Source of the DNA: Salpingoeca rosetta
Taxonomy: Eukaryota; Opisthokonta; Choanoflagellata; Craspedida; Salpingoecidae
DNA length: 21,986 nucleotides
Direction of reading: 5' to 3'
Assembly: GCF_000188695.1 (NCBI RefSeq)
Contig: NW_004754902.1
Span: forward strand, 535,123 to 557,108
Part shown: positions 1 to 13,928 of the stretch, piece after piece
Numbering within the stretch: position 1 is the stretch's first letter
Layout of the letters: every line of letters starts with the position of its first letter
The notes under the pieces: model-generated
The model's database searches: none
What the model saw: the letters and a program-made list of their open reading frames with translations, nothing else
What the model was told of the DNA's origin: nothing
Made by a program: the position numbers and the translations under genes

Positions 1-17
1 TGTGCGTGTGTGTACGT

Positions 18-73
<56 letters not shown>

Positions 74-534
74 CGTGGTGAAGGCTGACGAACCTGTTGC
101 TCGCTGGTGCGATGGTGGAGGTTGGAAGCACTGGCGAGCTGGGGGAAACAAAACAACACCAGCAACAAGAAGGCAGCAACAAGGCAACGAGAACAAAACA
201 GCGCACTCTCTGTCTGGTTGTTGGTTGTGAAGGAGCGGGCAAAAGGCGGTTGCGGATTGGCTTGCACAAATGCGCCGAATCGTATATTTGGAATGAGGCT
301 GGTAAAAGAGTGAAAATTCACATTTGGCAGCCAGGAGCAAATTCAGCAATTTTTTGCATTTGGGCATCCACCGCAAAGCAAACGCCACACAACCAACCAC
401 ACGCACACACGTGGTCCTTGCTGCACGAGACGTGCTCGCGAACACAACAGCAGCAGACGCACACACACACACACACACACACGCACACACATACATCGAC
501 ATCCACACACACACACACACACATACATCGACAT

Positions 535-594
<60 letters not shown>

Positions 595-601
595 CACAGC
601 G
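1..601. promoter_or_regulatory. 5' flank of BOP1, microsatellite-rich, no gene seen
   Basis: A (TG)n tract occupies about 18-72 and a compound (CA)n tract about 459-595, ending only a few bases before the BOP1 start codon. Between them (73-450) is unique sequence in which I find no convincing coding exon on either strand; the open frames there are short or consist of His/Thr or Cys/Val repeats read through the microsatellites. By position it should contain the BOP1 promoter and 5' UTR. No TATA box was evident. Confidence 0.4.
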
Positions 602-1948
602 ATGCCTCCCCGGAGGAAGCAGAGGGCGACCAAGGCGGCCAGTGGTGGCGCTGGTGCAGGCAGCAAGAAGCGCCGCGCTGAGGAAGCAGCAAAGGGAAGC
701 ACAGCCGCGGCCGAGGCGCAGGAAGATGAGCTGCTGGAGCTCGGCGACAACCTGGAGCTGCAGCAGAACGACAGCGACAGCAACGACGACAGTAGCTCAG
801 GCGCAGACGAGGACATCCCCGTTGATGAGGACGTGGATGAGGCCATGATGGCACTTGCTGCACAGGATGACGAGCATGAGGATGATGAGCATGACGGGGA
901 AGGGAATGACGATGATGACGATGAGGAGAGCGATGATGAAGAGCTGGCGTTTGCCATGGATGACGTTACAGCAACCTCAGACGAAGACGAACACCCGCAG
1001 CAGTCTCGTGCCACCAAATCCAAGAAGACCACCACCAACAACAAGCACAACGCCAAGAACGGCAACACCAAGCAGAAGCCAGGCAAGAACAAAGCCCGTA
1101 GCGTGGCTCCACCCCACCCTGACAATGACTCTGCTGCGCTCAAGAACTTTGGCGACCTGTTCAGCTCAATGGTACAAGGGAAGGTGAAGCCGGGGAGGAA
1201 AGGTGTGCAAATGCGTGACGAAGACGGCGAGGACGATGCGCACGCGCCAACACAGGCCAAGCAGAAGCGAAGGCGCCAGCGCACGAAGGCATCAGCAGCC
1301 GCTGCACAGACGGCCGGTGCCGATGACAGCGATGCGGATGCCGACGATGAGCTGGACGAGCGCCCCGATATGGGCAGCGACGTTGATGATGATGATGACG
1401 GAGCAGTGGACATGGAGGTGACGACAGCCGGCGGGGCGAGCGCAACCAGCAACACCGCCACCAACGGCGACGACGATGAGGGCCCATCCGAGCGCATCCT
1501 GGAGTGGATGGGCCGCGCGCCGCGCTACGAGGTGGTTGACGTGAAGGAGTACATGGAGAAGCTCAAGACGCTGCAGCAGGACTCTGAGGATGAGCAATTT
1601 GGTGGTCCCGCCGAGGGCTCCAACGACGAGTACGATGCAGACGAGTTCAAGCCCGCCCGCCGCGTGTATGATGTGGAGAGCCGCGAGCTGCGCAGCCTGT
1701 CGGACATTTTCTCCAAAGCGCCGGACAGCGAGCAGTACCTGCGGGAGAAGCAGGAGCGCCACGAGCGCATCCAGCAGCGCATGCGTGAGCTGCAGAGCCG
1801 CAAGCCCATGCCCGTTGCCAGCTCTGACTCTGACACGTCGGATGACGAGCACTCGCGCAACACGGTGGGCAACATCCCCATGGAGTGGTACAAGGACTAC
1901 GACCACCTCGGCTACGACCGCTCCGGCAAGAAGGTCCAGTGATGCAAG

Positions 1949-2016
<68 letters not shown>

Positions 2017-3499
2017 GCTGTTGCTATTGCTATTGTATGCGTGTGTGTGTGTGTGTGTGTGTTTGTGCGGGCCTTCAATGGCTTGCGGCGGTGTGTGCGA
2101 GTGAGTGAGTGAATGAATGTGTGAGTGTGTTTGTTTCGTGTATGTGTGTGTACCTCCTGCGTTGAGCAAGCCGTGATGATTTTGTTTGTGCGGTTGTGTG
2201 TGTGTGTGTGTGTGTGCAGATTTCCAAGTTGGGCAAGGCCAAGGACCGCCTGGACAAGTTCCTCGACAAGATGGAGAATGGCGGACTCGGCAGAACAGGT
2301 GCAGTGTGAAATGGGCTGTGTTGTGCCGTTGTGGTGTGTGTGGTGGGGGGGGGGCATGGTGTGTGTGTGGGGGGGGGGGGGCATGGTATGTAGCGTTCGC
2401 GCGATGGCCGCGTGCACCAATTGTCCGTGCTCACGCTTCTGTTTCTTGCCTTCCATCCATCAATCCTTCCTTCCTTCCTTCCTTCCTTCCTCGCTTCCTT
2501 CCTTCCACCCTTCCGTGTCGCGTGTGCTGCAGTGTACGACCCGACCACTGGCGAAGAGATTGAGCTCTCTGATGACCTCATTGGCCAGATCAAGAAGATC
2601 CAGGTGCGCAAAAGCGAGAGGGGAAGCGCTTATTTCTGGCGTGTGCGTGTGTGTGTATGTCTGCGCATCTGCTTGTGAGTGTGCATGTATGGAATGCGAC
2701 TGAGGCGTGTGGTGCCTGTGGTATTGACCCATTTGTTACGATGGATCGCGTATCCTCACCCTCCATTCACAAACCCGCCACCGCTAATCCCACCTCCTTG
2801 TCTCTCTGCTTGTGTGACATGACTCGATCGACAATCAGGCTGGCGAGCTGCCTGGAGAGCAGTACGAGGATTATGTCGACTTTTTCACGTCTGACGTGCA
2901 GCGCATGCCTGTGACGGGCCGCCCAGAGCCCAAAAGCCGGTTTATTCCCTCAAAGTGGGAGCACAAGAAGATTATGCACCTCGTGCGCGGTATCCGCAAG
3001 GTGCGCACGCGCACACACACATACACACACGCACGCACACATACACATACACAAACGCGGTCGTGCGAAGGAGGGCGTGACTGTGGTTGTTGTGTGGTGT
3101 GCTGTCCTGTCTGCGTGTGTGTGCTGTTTTGTGTGCACACTGTTCGTGCATGTGCATGTGCACATGTGTTCGCGTACAATGGCTCACATTATCACTCCAC
3201 TCCCTGGTGACTGTACCGACGTGGTGCGTGTGTGTATGCAGGGTCGGCTGAAGCCGCTCGGTCCTCCCAAGAAGGAGCCTGAGTTTTACGACCTGTGGGG
3301 ACAGGAGGATGATTCCTACCGCGCACCGGGCACACACATCCCCGCTCCAAAGCTCGCCCTCCCAGGTGCGCCAGCTCGATCCGTGTTGCTGTTTCGTCAT
3401 TGTGTTGTGCTTTTGTGCCGTGCTGTCCTTTTTGGTGTATGAGTGTTGTTGTGTGCTGTTGCCAAGACAATCGCCACAACCACCACTAACTGCAATTGC

Positions 3500-3567
<68 letters not shown>

Positions 3568-6500
3568 CCATCACCACCACCACCGCCGCCACCACCACTG
3601 CTCCGCTGTGTGCTCAGACCACGACGAGTCGTACAACCCTCCGCCAGAGTATCTGCCCACGGACGAGCAGCGCGCCCGCTGGGAGAAGACGCCGGTAGCC
3701 GACCGCCGCAAGTACTTTATGCCAACAAAGTCAGTCGCACGTCGAGTGTGTGTTGGGGATTTTGCATGCTTCGCAGTCCCTTGCGTACGTTTGTGTGTGT
3801 GTGTCTGTGTGTGTCTGTGTGTGTCTGTGTGTGTCTGTGTTTCGTGGTTCTGACGTGACCGTCCAAATGGCCAGCCAACACTCACCATCCTCCACAACCA
3901 CCAACACCACCACTGCCTACCAACACAATCCCCGCCAGGTTCTCGTCGCTTCGGCTTGTGCCGGCGTACAACATGTTCCTGCGGGAGCGGTTTGAGCGCT
4001 GCCTCGACCTCTACCTCTGCCCGCGCACACGGAAAGTCAGGGTAAGCCCATCTTCAGTGCCCCTGGTGTGTGCGTGTGTGTGATGAATGATATGAACATG
4101 TAGAGCGTGTTGAAGCGTGGAACATCTTTGCTTGCGGCGCTGGTACCGGCCCTGTCTCTCCACCCATTTGCTCGTCACACTCACGCACTATCCATCATGC
4201 GTCTTGTTGTTTTGTGCTTCGCGTGCACACATGCGCACGTGAGCAGCAAACGAACGTGAATGCGCAGGCGCTGCTGCCCAAATTGCCAGATCCAAAGGAC
4301 CTCCAGCCCTTCCCAACAGCCCACTCGCTGGTACGATCGAACACCTCGCTACTCAACATGCATCCCCATACTCTTCTGTTGCTCCGTGTTATGGTCCTTG
4401 TTGCTTCTCGTGTGCTTCTGTGATGTATGAATGTACTTTTGTGAGTGTGAATGTGGATGCCCACTCCACCATATCACACACACGCGCGCGCACGCGCGCG
4501 TGCACGCTTTAGCTGTTTACATGCCCTCACATCCCCTCTATCTTTTCCCCTCCCCCTCCCTTCCCCTGCAGTCGTTCCTTGGCCACACGGACATTGTGAC
4601 GTGTCTGAGCGTGGACCCGACCGGCCAGTGGCTCTTCTCGGGCTCTGAGGACGGCACCCTGCGCATGTGGGAGATTGCCACGGGCAGATGTGCCAAGGTC
4701 CGTGTTGGCTCACACGTTTGTGTTGTGTTGTGTGTGTGTGTGTGCGTGTGCGTGTGCGTGAGTGTGTGTGTGTGTGCGTGGGAGGGTGGATGCATGTCTA
4801 TGTGTATGCCCCGTGTGTGTACAGAATGGTGTGTGTGTGTGTGTTTGTTACAAAGAAGATATGCTACTTGTGTGCTGTGCAATCGCCCCTTCACGTGCAA
4901 TGCGTACACGGCTTCATGCTCCTTGCTGCACGTGGTGGCAGGTGCTCGACTTGAAGGAGCCTGTGTTGGCGGTGGCCGCCAATCCAAACCCGCAACTCTC
5001 ACTCGTCGCCGTCGCGGCAAAGAACAAGTCAGTGTTGCACGTGCATCAGCAACACGCATACTTGCACATCACACACCACACAGACGCACGCGCGCGCACA
5101 CAAACACGCACAATCACACACCCATTCACGCACACGTGCCTGCGCCGTGCAGTCTGTACATTGTCAACCACGGCCTCTCGTCCAAGGCCATCACGGCGGC
5201 CACACAGGAGTTTGCGCCAAAGTGCAAGAAAACTGGAGGTTGGTTGTTGGTAACGCGCTTACTCTTACTTGCACGGGCTTGCACGCTTGGGGAGGTGTAT
5301 TGCATGTCTGCATGCGGGTGCTCACGCGTGTGTTTATTGTGCGTAAGTTTGTGGAATACATACCCTCGCCCTCGCGTGCGTGCGTGTGCGTGTGTGTGTG
5401 TCCGCGTGATTGCTTTGTCGCGTACTGACTCACACGCTGTGTCACACCGTCACCGCAATTGCTCTCCTTCAACCCCATTGCCACTCTGCCCCACCCTCCC
5501 CAACACCAGCGAACAAGAACGCGCGCATCACGGTGCGCTGGTACAACGGCGGGAACGGCGTTGCTGATGACACAATTGTGTACACCATCATGCATCGCCT
5601 GGACGTCACCAAGCTCACGTGGCACCACCGTGGCAACTACCTCGCAAGCGTAATGCCCGAAGGGACACACGACTGCGTTGCAATTCACAGCATGGGCAAG
5701 CAGGCCACGCAGGTGGGCGGCTGCTTGTCTGCTTGTTTGCTTGTTTGTTTGTGTGCATTTGTTTATGTGCATTTGTTTGTGTGTGTGTGTGTGTGTACTT
5801 GTTTGTTTGTGTGTGTGTGTACTTGTTTGTTTGTGTATGTGGTTGTTTGTTTGTTTGTGTTCGCGCACCTGTGTATGTGGGCCTGTGTATGTGGACGCGC
5901 GTGAGAGTGTCTGTATACTTGCAAGCGTGTGTCCCTCGTTTTCGTAAATGTGTTTGTCCGTGTGCACACATGCGCGTGCGAGAGGAACAAGGCCAGTCGT
6001 GCCCCGTCTGCGTTGCATCGCACGATGCGACTGTATTCCGCGCTGACATTGACATCTTCTGTTCACTCACAATACGAGCGCCATGCTGGTTACGTCTGTA
6101 GTACCCCTTCCGCAAGAAGAACAACGACATTCAAGATGTGCAGTTTCATCCGAAGCTGCCCGTCTTCTTCGTGGCGGTACGTTGCCGCATGCATTAGTCG
6201 CTTGTGTGCGTGTATGTGTATGTGCGTGTTTATGTGTGCGTGTGTGTGTTTGCGTGTACTCGGGCGGTATTGAGCACTTGATTCCGCCCTGCTTCCGTTC
6301 GTACCCCTACTGAACACATACACACTCACACTTGACGTACAACAGACGAAGACTCGCGTGCGCATCTACAACCTGCAGACGCAAATGCTTGTGAAAAAGC
6401 TGATGACGGGAGTCAAGTGGGTGTCGAGCATGGCTGTTCACCCGGGCGGCGACAATGTCATCATTGGCTCGTACGACCGCCGTCTCGCCTGGTTTGACAC

Positions 6501-7218
6501 AGACCTCTCTACAAAGCCATACAAAACCCTCAGGTGTGGGTCATGCGTCGTGGTGGCGTGCTACAGCCTATGCCCTTGCTCATGCGCGTTTGTGTGTGTG
6601 TGTGTGTGTGTGAGTTTGCAAATTGTACGTGTGGATGCGTATGTGTATAATTGGCTATTGTGTGTGTTTGCTTGTTGTGCATGGGTGCACCATAATTCCA
6701 ATCCAACGCTTACACCCATCATCCTTACAATGCACAGGTACCATCGGTATGCACTGCGCAGCGTCAAGTTCCACCGCCGCTACCCGCTGTTTGCCTCGTG
6801 CTCTGATGACGGCTCTGTGCACGTCTTCCACGGCATGGTTTACAACGACCTCCTCCAAAACCCGCTCATCGTCCCCGTCAAGGTCGGTGTGAATGATCGA
6901 GCAGCCTTCGTGTGTTTGTGTGTGTGTGTGTGTGTGTGCGTGCGTGTGCGTGTGCATGTGCGTGTGTGCATTGCCCTTCCTCCGTGTTTGTGTGATCACG
7001 CCCCTCCCCGTCCATTTCCACAAACTATGCGTACACACACTCACACCCAGTTGATCTTACCAACCCCCCCCCCACCTCCACTCCTGGCTCTCCATTGACA
7101 GATTCTCAAGGGCCACGAGAGGGTGAAGGGCCTGGGCGTGCTTGACATTGCCTTCCACCCGCGGCAACCGTGGGTGTTCAGCGCTGGCGCAGATGGTGTC
7201 ATCAAGCTCTACACGTAA
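602..7218 (+). CDS. BOP1: Ribosome biogenesis protein BOP1/Erb1 (16 exons)
   Basis: This is the WD40 scaffold of the PeBoW (Pes1-Bop1-WDR12) complex, needed for 27S pre-rRNA processing and 60S assembly in the nucleolus. Exons: 602-1933, 2220-2298, 2533-2603, 2839-3000, 3242-3365, 3618-3729, 3939-4041, 4247-4330, 4572-4697, 4942-5027, 5153-5238, 5510-5712, 6102-6176, 6346-6533, 6738-6882, 7102-7218. They join in frame to 1030 aa. Family hallmarks: [12 protein letters not shown] at the start of BOP1[39 protein letters not shown], then WD repeats from about residue 690 ([53 protein letters not shown]) to the terminal IKLYT. The first ~420 residues are a very acidic extension with Lys/Arg patches, making the protein longer than human BOP1 (about 746 aa). 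The ATG at 602 is the first in the long exon-1 frame. All introns are GT-AG; the acceptor of exon 8 could be placed slightly differently. Confidence 0.95.
1934..2219 (+). repeat. BOP1 intron 1 with (GTT)n and (GT)n arrays
   Basis: Just after the donor, about 1949-2020 is a near-pure GTT array that degrades into GCT/ATT variants. Then comes (GT)n at about 2040-2062, a GTGA/ATGA-rich stretch, and a second (GT)n directly before the acceptor at 2217-2219. The exon-1 frame reads into the intron and stops at 1940. Confidence 0.85.
2330..2388 (+). repeat. Duplicated TG/poly-G unit in BOP1 intron 2
   Basis: Two imperfect tandem copies of a unit made of GT repeats, a long G run (roughly 10 and 13 G) and the trailer GCATGGT sit in the sense strand of intron 2 (2299-2532). 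The same intron has a CTTC/CCTT polypyrimidine array (about 2464-2510) ahead of the acceptor. Confidence 0.8.
3501..3599 (+). repeat. (ATC)22 followed by (ACC)n in BOP1 intron 5
   Basis: A pure ATC array covers 3501-3566 (22 units) and passes into ACC/GCC triplets immediately before the exon 6 acceptor (ag at 3616-3617). It lies in non-coding sense-strand intron; His-rich open frames read across it are artefacts. Confidence 0.9.
5713..6101 (+). repeat. BOP1 intron 12, TG/TTTG compound repeat
   Basis: The intron between exons 12 and 13 begins with a compound TTTG/TG/TACT microsatellite (about 5730-5870) containing near-repeats of a ~25-bp unit ending ACTTGTTTGTTT. The rest is unique sequence with no coding exon apparent. 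Confidence 0.7.
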
Positions 7219-7766
7219 TGTGCTCTGCTGTATGTGTGTGTGTGCTCAGGGCATGTGTTTGGCTTTGGTTTGCTACGAGGCTCTGGCTTGTTGGTGCCGA
7301 GTGCTTGATCTGGCCGTGAAGCCAGCGGTGTTCTTTGTGCATCCTGGACTGCATGGTCATGCATCAGTAAATGGGAATGCGTACAGACACAGGTGATTGA
7401 AGGTGTTTTTGGCCTGGGGTGCTGTGAGTCAGCGCCCACGATACTTTTATGACGGGGGCAGCAGAGCACCACTGCATGAGTTGGGAGACAGACAGCAAGA
7501 ATGTGGGCGGGGGTGAGGTCAAAGCACACAGGGGGTGTCAAACACAAAATCGATGTGGTTTGCGGGCAAACGCGACGACAAAGACATCAGCCACGTGAGT
7601 CATTCATTGAGTGGCTGGGAGACACCAGCGCATGTCAAACATCAGACACAAATGGAGACGACACATCCAGACGGGAAGAAAGACCTTCGCTTCAACACAT
7701 CAGAAAGCAAGCAAGCACAGTTTTGAACAGAATATCGAGTACCAGCGCACACGAGCTCATCGTTGC
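7219..7766. other. Convergent 3' spacer, BOP1 / Hint gene
   Basis: About 550 bp lie between two stop codons that face each other (BOP1 TAA at 7216-7218; Hint-gene TGA at 7767-7769 on the minus strand). It should hold both 3' UTRs and both polyadenylation sites. I see no AATAAA, no sizeable repeat apart from a short TG run near 7230, and no coding exon. Confidence 0.5.
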
Positions 7767-10506
<2,740 letters not shown>

Positions 10507-10792
10507 GACGATGCCACAAGCATGGTTGTTGTCATGTTGATGAGAGGAGACCCGGGAGGGGTGTTCTTGAGCATCATCCAGAGCGATCGATCGCGACTAA
10601 CAAGCAAAGATCGAGGGGAAAATGAACAGAAGAACATAACATAAAGCGGCAAGATAGGCTCGCCTGTTTTCCAATCCTGCGCTGTGTTTTCTGATCGTCT
10701 CATTGACGGGTTACACGAATTGCTTTGTAGGCTCAGATTAGTACGTATGGTTTCAAGCAATTTTCCATCAACCCCCACCACACACAACAACC
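10507..10792. promoter_or_regulatory. Divergent intergenic region, Hint gene / crotonase gene
   Basis: Only 286 bp separate the two divergent start codons (minus-strand ATG at 10506, plus-strand ATG at 10793), so this probably contains both promoters and 5' UTRs. It is one of the few stretches in the window free of microsatellites. It carries GATCGATCG near 10579-10588 and CACCACACACAACAACC directly before the crotonase ATG. No TATA box is evident. Confidence 0.4.
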
Positions 10793-11057
10793 ATGTCAGT
10801 GGTGCTGAGATGTGTCTCTGTGTTGTGCAGTGTCCGCGGTGCAGTGGTGCGGCGGCAGGGCTTGCACACGGGCAGGCGCGCTGCCATGGCCGTCACCACC
10901 CCAGGCGCACAGGAGGCTTTGGTGAAGTGTGACGTGGAGGATCGTGTGGCCACCATCACCTTGAACGACCCCAAGCGCCTCAACGCGCTCACAGGTGTGT
11001 GTGTGTGTGTTTGTGTGTGTGTGTTTGTGTGTTTGTGTGTATGTGTGTTTGTGTGTT

Positions 11058-11088
<31 letters not shown>

Positions 11089-11115
11089 GTGTGTATGTGT
11101 GTGTGTTTGTGTGTT

Positions 11116-11146
<31 letters not shown>

Positions 11147-11259
11147 GTGTGTGTGTGTGTTTGTGTGTTTGTGTTTGTGTGTATGTGTATGTGTTTGTGT
11201 TTGTGTTTGTGTTTGTGTGTGTGTGTGTGTTTGTGTTTGTGTGTGTGTGTGTGTGTGTT

Positions 11260-11290
<31 letters not shown>

Positions 11291-11799
11291 CAAATGTGCC
11301 AATACATCAGTGAGGGATTTCGCTGTTTGTGTTCTCGCGTTGTTGACACCACCATGGCGTGACTGCTGTCGCTTTGCAGAGGCCATGGGAGACGAGCTCG
11401 TGCAAGTTGTGGAGCAGCTGCAGACGAACACGTCAGTACAACAAGACGAGTGCAGACATGCTTTCGACCTCATACACCCAAACGAATCCGGCTTTCTCAG
11501 ACACACGCACGTACGCACACACGCGAACGCACACACACGCACACGAATGCACGGTTATGTACACTTGACGTCGTGTCATGTCATGTCACCCCCTTCCAAA
11601 TGCGTCTTGTCAGGGATGTCCGTGCGGTCGTGCTGACTGGTGCTGGCAACGCCTTCAGTGCAGGCGGCGATTTGAACTTTTTGCAAGCGCGTATTGACAC
11701 GCCAAGCAAGCACGCCAACAACCGCACCATGCGCAACTTCTATGCCCGATTTCTCTGCATTCGCAAGCTGAATGTCCCCGTCATCGCCGCCGTCAATGG

Positions 11800-11844
<45 letters not shown>

Positions 11845-13226
11845 TGTTCGTGTGCGTGCGTGGGCTTGTTCGTGTGCGTGTTCGTTGAACGAGGCCATCA
11901 CTGTTCGGTGTAGTTACCTGCCTGCCCCCTTCTCCACCTCAATCAACATGCTGCTGTTGATTCACTTGCGTATCATCCCTGTAGCGCGGCTGTCGGTGCC
12001 GGGTTGTGTTTGGCCACAGCATGCGACCTTCGTGTCGCACACACGTGCGCCAAGATGGGCTACACGTTTGCAAAGCTTGGCCTCCACCCGGGCATGGCGG
12101 CCACACATTTCGCATCACAGGTGTGTCACTCGCTGTGCACTTGCTTGTGTGTATGTATGTGTATGTGTGTGTGTGTGTGTTATTCACCAAAGACGCCCAA
12201 GCTCAACCCATGTTGTGTTGCTGGCGCTACCCTGTCCTCACCATCACTATCATCACCTTGAGTCAGGTCATGGGACCACAGATGGCTGCGCAGATGCTGC
12301 TCACGGGCGAGGTTCGTCAGTGCGCGTGCGTGCGTGCGTGCCTGTGTGTGTGTGTGTGCAGGTGAAGTCATCATTTGCTGTGACGGAGCACCTGTGCCTC
12401 TGAGCGAGCTCACCACCACTACCACCACTACCACCACCACCACCACCACCACAATAACCATCACCACCATCGACCAGTTGATTGACGGGTCGGTTGCGAT
12501 GCAGCGGGGCCTCGTTGTCGATGTTGCCAACACCCCTGATGGCGCTGTTCGCAAGGCCACCGCACTTGCACGCGATATTGCGCAATCCAGCCCCGTCGCA
12601 GTCCAGGAGTGCGTCAAGTCACTCAGGTGTGCGTATGTGCGTGTATGTGTGTGTGTGCGTGTGTGTTGTTTGTTTGTGTGTTCATCTTAGTTTTGGTTTG
12701 TTTGTTTGTTTGTGTGTTCTGCCTTGTTGTATGTTGTGTGTGCCTTCGTGCGTGGCAGTCTGAGCTGGATGCACAACGCACTGTTCACACACACACACAC
12801 TCTCTCTCTCTCCCAAACACACACGCTCTCTTTCCAAAACACACACTCTCTTTCCCAAACACACACACAATCCAACAAAATAAAACGACAGGGTGCGGCA
12901 GGATGCTGGGCTTGAGGACGCGTTGGCGCGAGAGGCGCATGCACAGAGCATTTCCTACGCGTCACAAGACATTGTCGAAGGCATTGCGGTGCGTGCACGC
13001 ATGAACACGCCGTGTGAGGAGTTACCAGTGTGTGTGTGTATGTGTGTGACATATGTTTGTGTGGGTGTGCATGTGTGCGTGTGCGCTTGCATGTGCATTT
13101 GCTTGGGAGTCCTGTGTCGCGTTTGACGAGCACCCTTCACGCGTCCGTTGAATACGCGTCTCATCTTCGTGTGTATCCACTGCCACTGCGCAGGCTGTCA
13201 AGGAGAAGCGAAAGCCGGCGTTCTAA
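10793..13226 (+). CDS. Crotonase (enoyl-CoA hydratase/isomerase) family protein, probably mitochondrial (8 exons)
   Basis: Exons: 10793-10994, 11380-11431, 11614-11799, 11985-12120, 12267-12311, 12478-12626, 12892-12988, 13194-13226; joined in frame they give 299 aa, normal for the family. The N-terminus (about 30 residues, many Arg, no acidic residues) resembles a mitochondrial presequence. The crotonase core is clear: [16 protein letters not shown]; the first oxyanion-hole motif [12 protein letters not shown] at 94-105; VPVIAAVNG and the second motif VGAG at 150-153; KLGLHPG near 177-183; the TGE...QRGLV block; and a basic C-terminus KEKRKPAF. In an ungapped alignment to classical hydratase the two catalytic glutamates (Glu144 and Glu164 of rat mitochondrial hydratase) are Cys155 and Phe175. 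It is therefore probably not a standard 2-enoyl-CoA hydratase; its substrate is unknown. CoA-thioester binding is expected from the fold. Confidence 0.9.
10995..11292 (+). repeat. Compound (TG)n/TTTG/TATG array filling crotonase intron 1
   Basis: About 300 bp of uninterrupted GT-based compound microsatellite begins at the 5' splice site itself (exon 1 ends ...ACAG at 10994). Blocks of GTTT and GTAT punctuate the GT runs. The last ~85 bases of the intron before the 11378-11379 AG are unique sequence. Confidence 0.92.
12406..12470 (+). repeat. (ACC)n array near the 3' end of crotonase intron 5
   Basis: ACC/ACT triplets run up to the exon 6 acceptor (CGACCAG ending at 12477). The acceptor was chosen because TGE + [13 protein letters not shown] restores the conserved crotonase block in phase 0. 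The array itself can be read as poly-Thr but is judged intronic. Confidence 0.75.
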
Positions 13227-13400
13227 AGGCGCAGCCACAATAGCAACACCACCGCCACCACAATCACTCTCCATACACCCTTCCTACCGCCATTTTCCAG
13301 ACGACAAGAACCACCACTTCATTCACCCTGTCACTAGCACCTGTCCGTCTTAGTTCTGCATGCGCCACCACGCTGCAGACGCTCAGCATACCTGTGTGCG

Positions 13401-13477
13401 TGTAGATGTACGTGTGTGATTGTGTGTTGGTGTAGATGTACGTGTATGATTGTGTGTTGGTGTAGATGTACGTGTGT
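13401..13477 (+). repeat. 30-bp minisatellite, 2.6 copies
   Basis: Copies start at 13401, 13431 and 13461 (the last partial), each beginning TGTAGATGTACGTGT. The two complete copies differ at one base (GTG versus GTA in the middle of the unit). Confidence 0.9.
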
Positions 13478-13646
13478 GTCGTCGCCTTGTGCACATGCAT
13501 GCGTGCGTGTGGTGCGCGTGAAAAGTACACATCGCTACAACGCCTCCGCCGCAACACGGATGAATACTTGTTTGCAGTGGTTGCACGCGTTTTAACGCTG
13601 ATGTGACAGCAGGGATGCCTTTGTGGGGCGGGGCGGGGAGGAGGAA

Positions 13647-13649
<3 letters not shown>

Positions 13650-13708
<59 letters not shown>
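13650..13708 (+). repeat. (CA)n microsatellite 3' of the NFRKB-like stop
   Basis: About 29 CA units, read as (TG)n in the sense of the NFRKB-like gene, start ten bases beyond its stop codon and so would fall in its 3' UTR. Confidence 0.9.
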
Positions 13709-13709
<1 letters not shown>

Positions 13710-13718
13710 GAGTGTACG

Positions 13719-13782
13719 TCATATGTCAATGCTGCCATCACTGTCATCGTAGTTGGTGTCCATGTACACTTGCACGTCCGGC

Positions 13783-13838
<56 letters not shown>

Positions 13839-13851
13839 TCCATCCTCCTCG

Positions 13852-13883
<32 letters not shown>

Positions 13884-13896
13884 TCCATCCTCCTCG

Positions 13897-13928
<32 letters not shown>

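Larger units (their letters stand above)
13227..13718. other. Convergent 3' spacer, crotonase / NFRKB-like gene
   Basis: About 490 bp lie between facing stop codons. It contains a 30-bp minisatellite (13401-13477), unique sequence around 13480-13640 and a (CA)n tract ending next to the NFRKB-like stop codon. No coding exon or AATAAA signal is apparent. It presumably carries both 3' UTRs. Confidence 0.5.

Noticed and set aside
2..863. Open frames rich in His-Thr or Cys-Val around 6-863
   Set aside because: They are read through (CA)n and (TG)n microsatellites and have no conserved sequence outside BOP1 exon 1.
12334..12477. Coding extension of crotonase exon 6 upstream through a poly-Thr stretch
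   Set aside because: Using the acceptor at 12477 restores the ungapped crotonase block, whereas the upstream extension would insert about 40 residues and requires an acceptor in the wrong phase.
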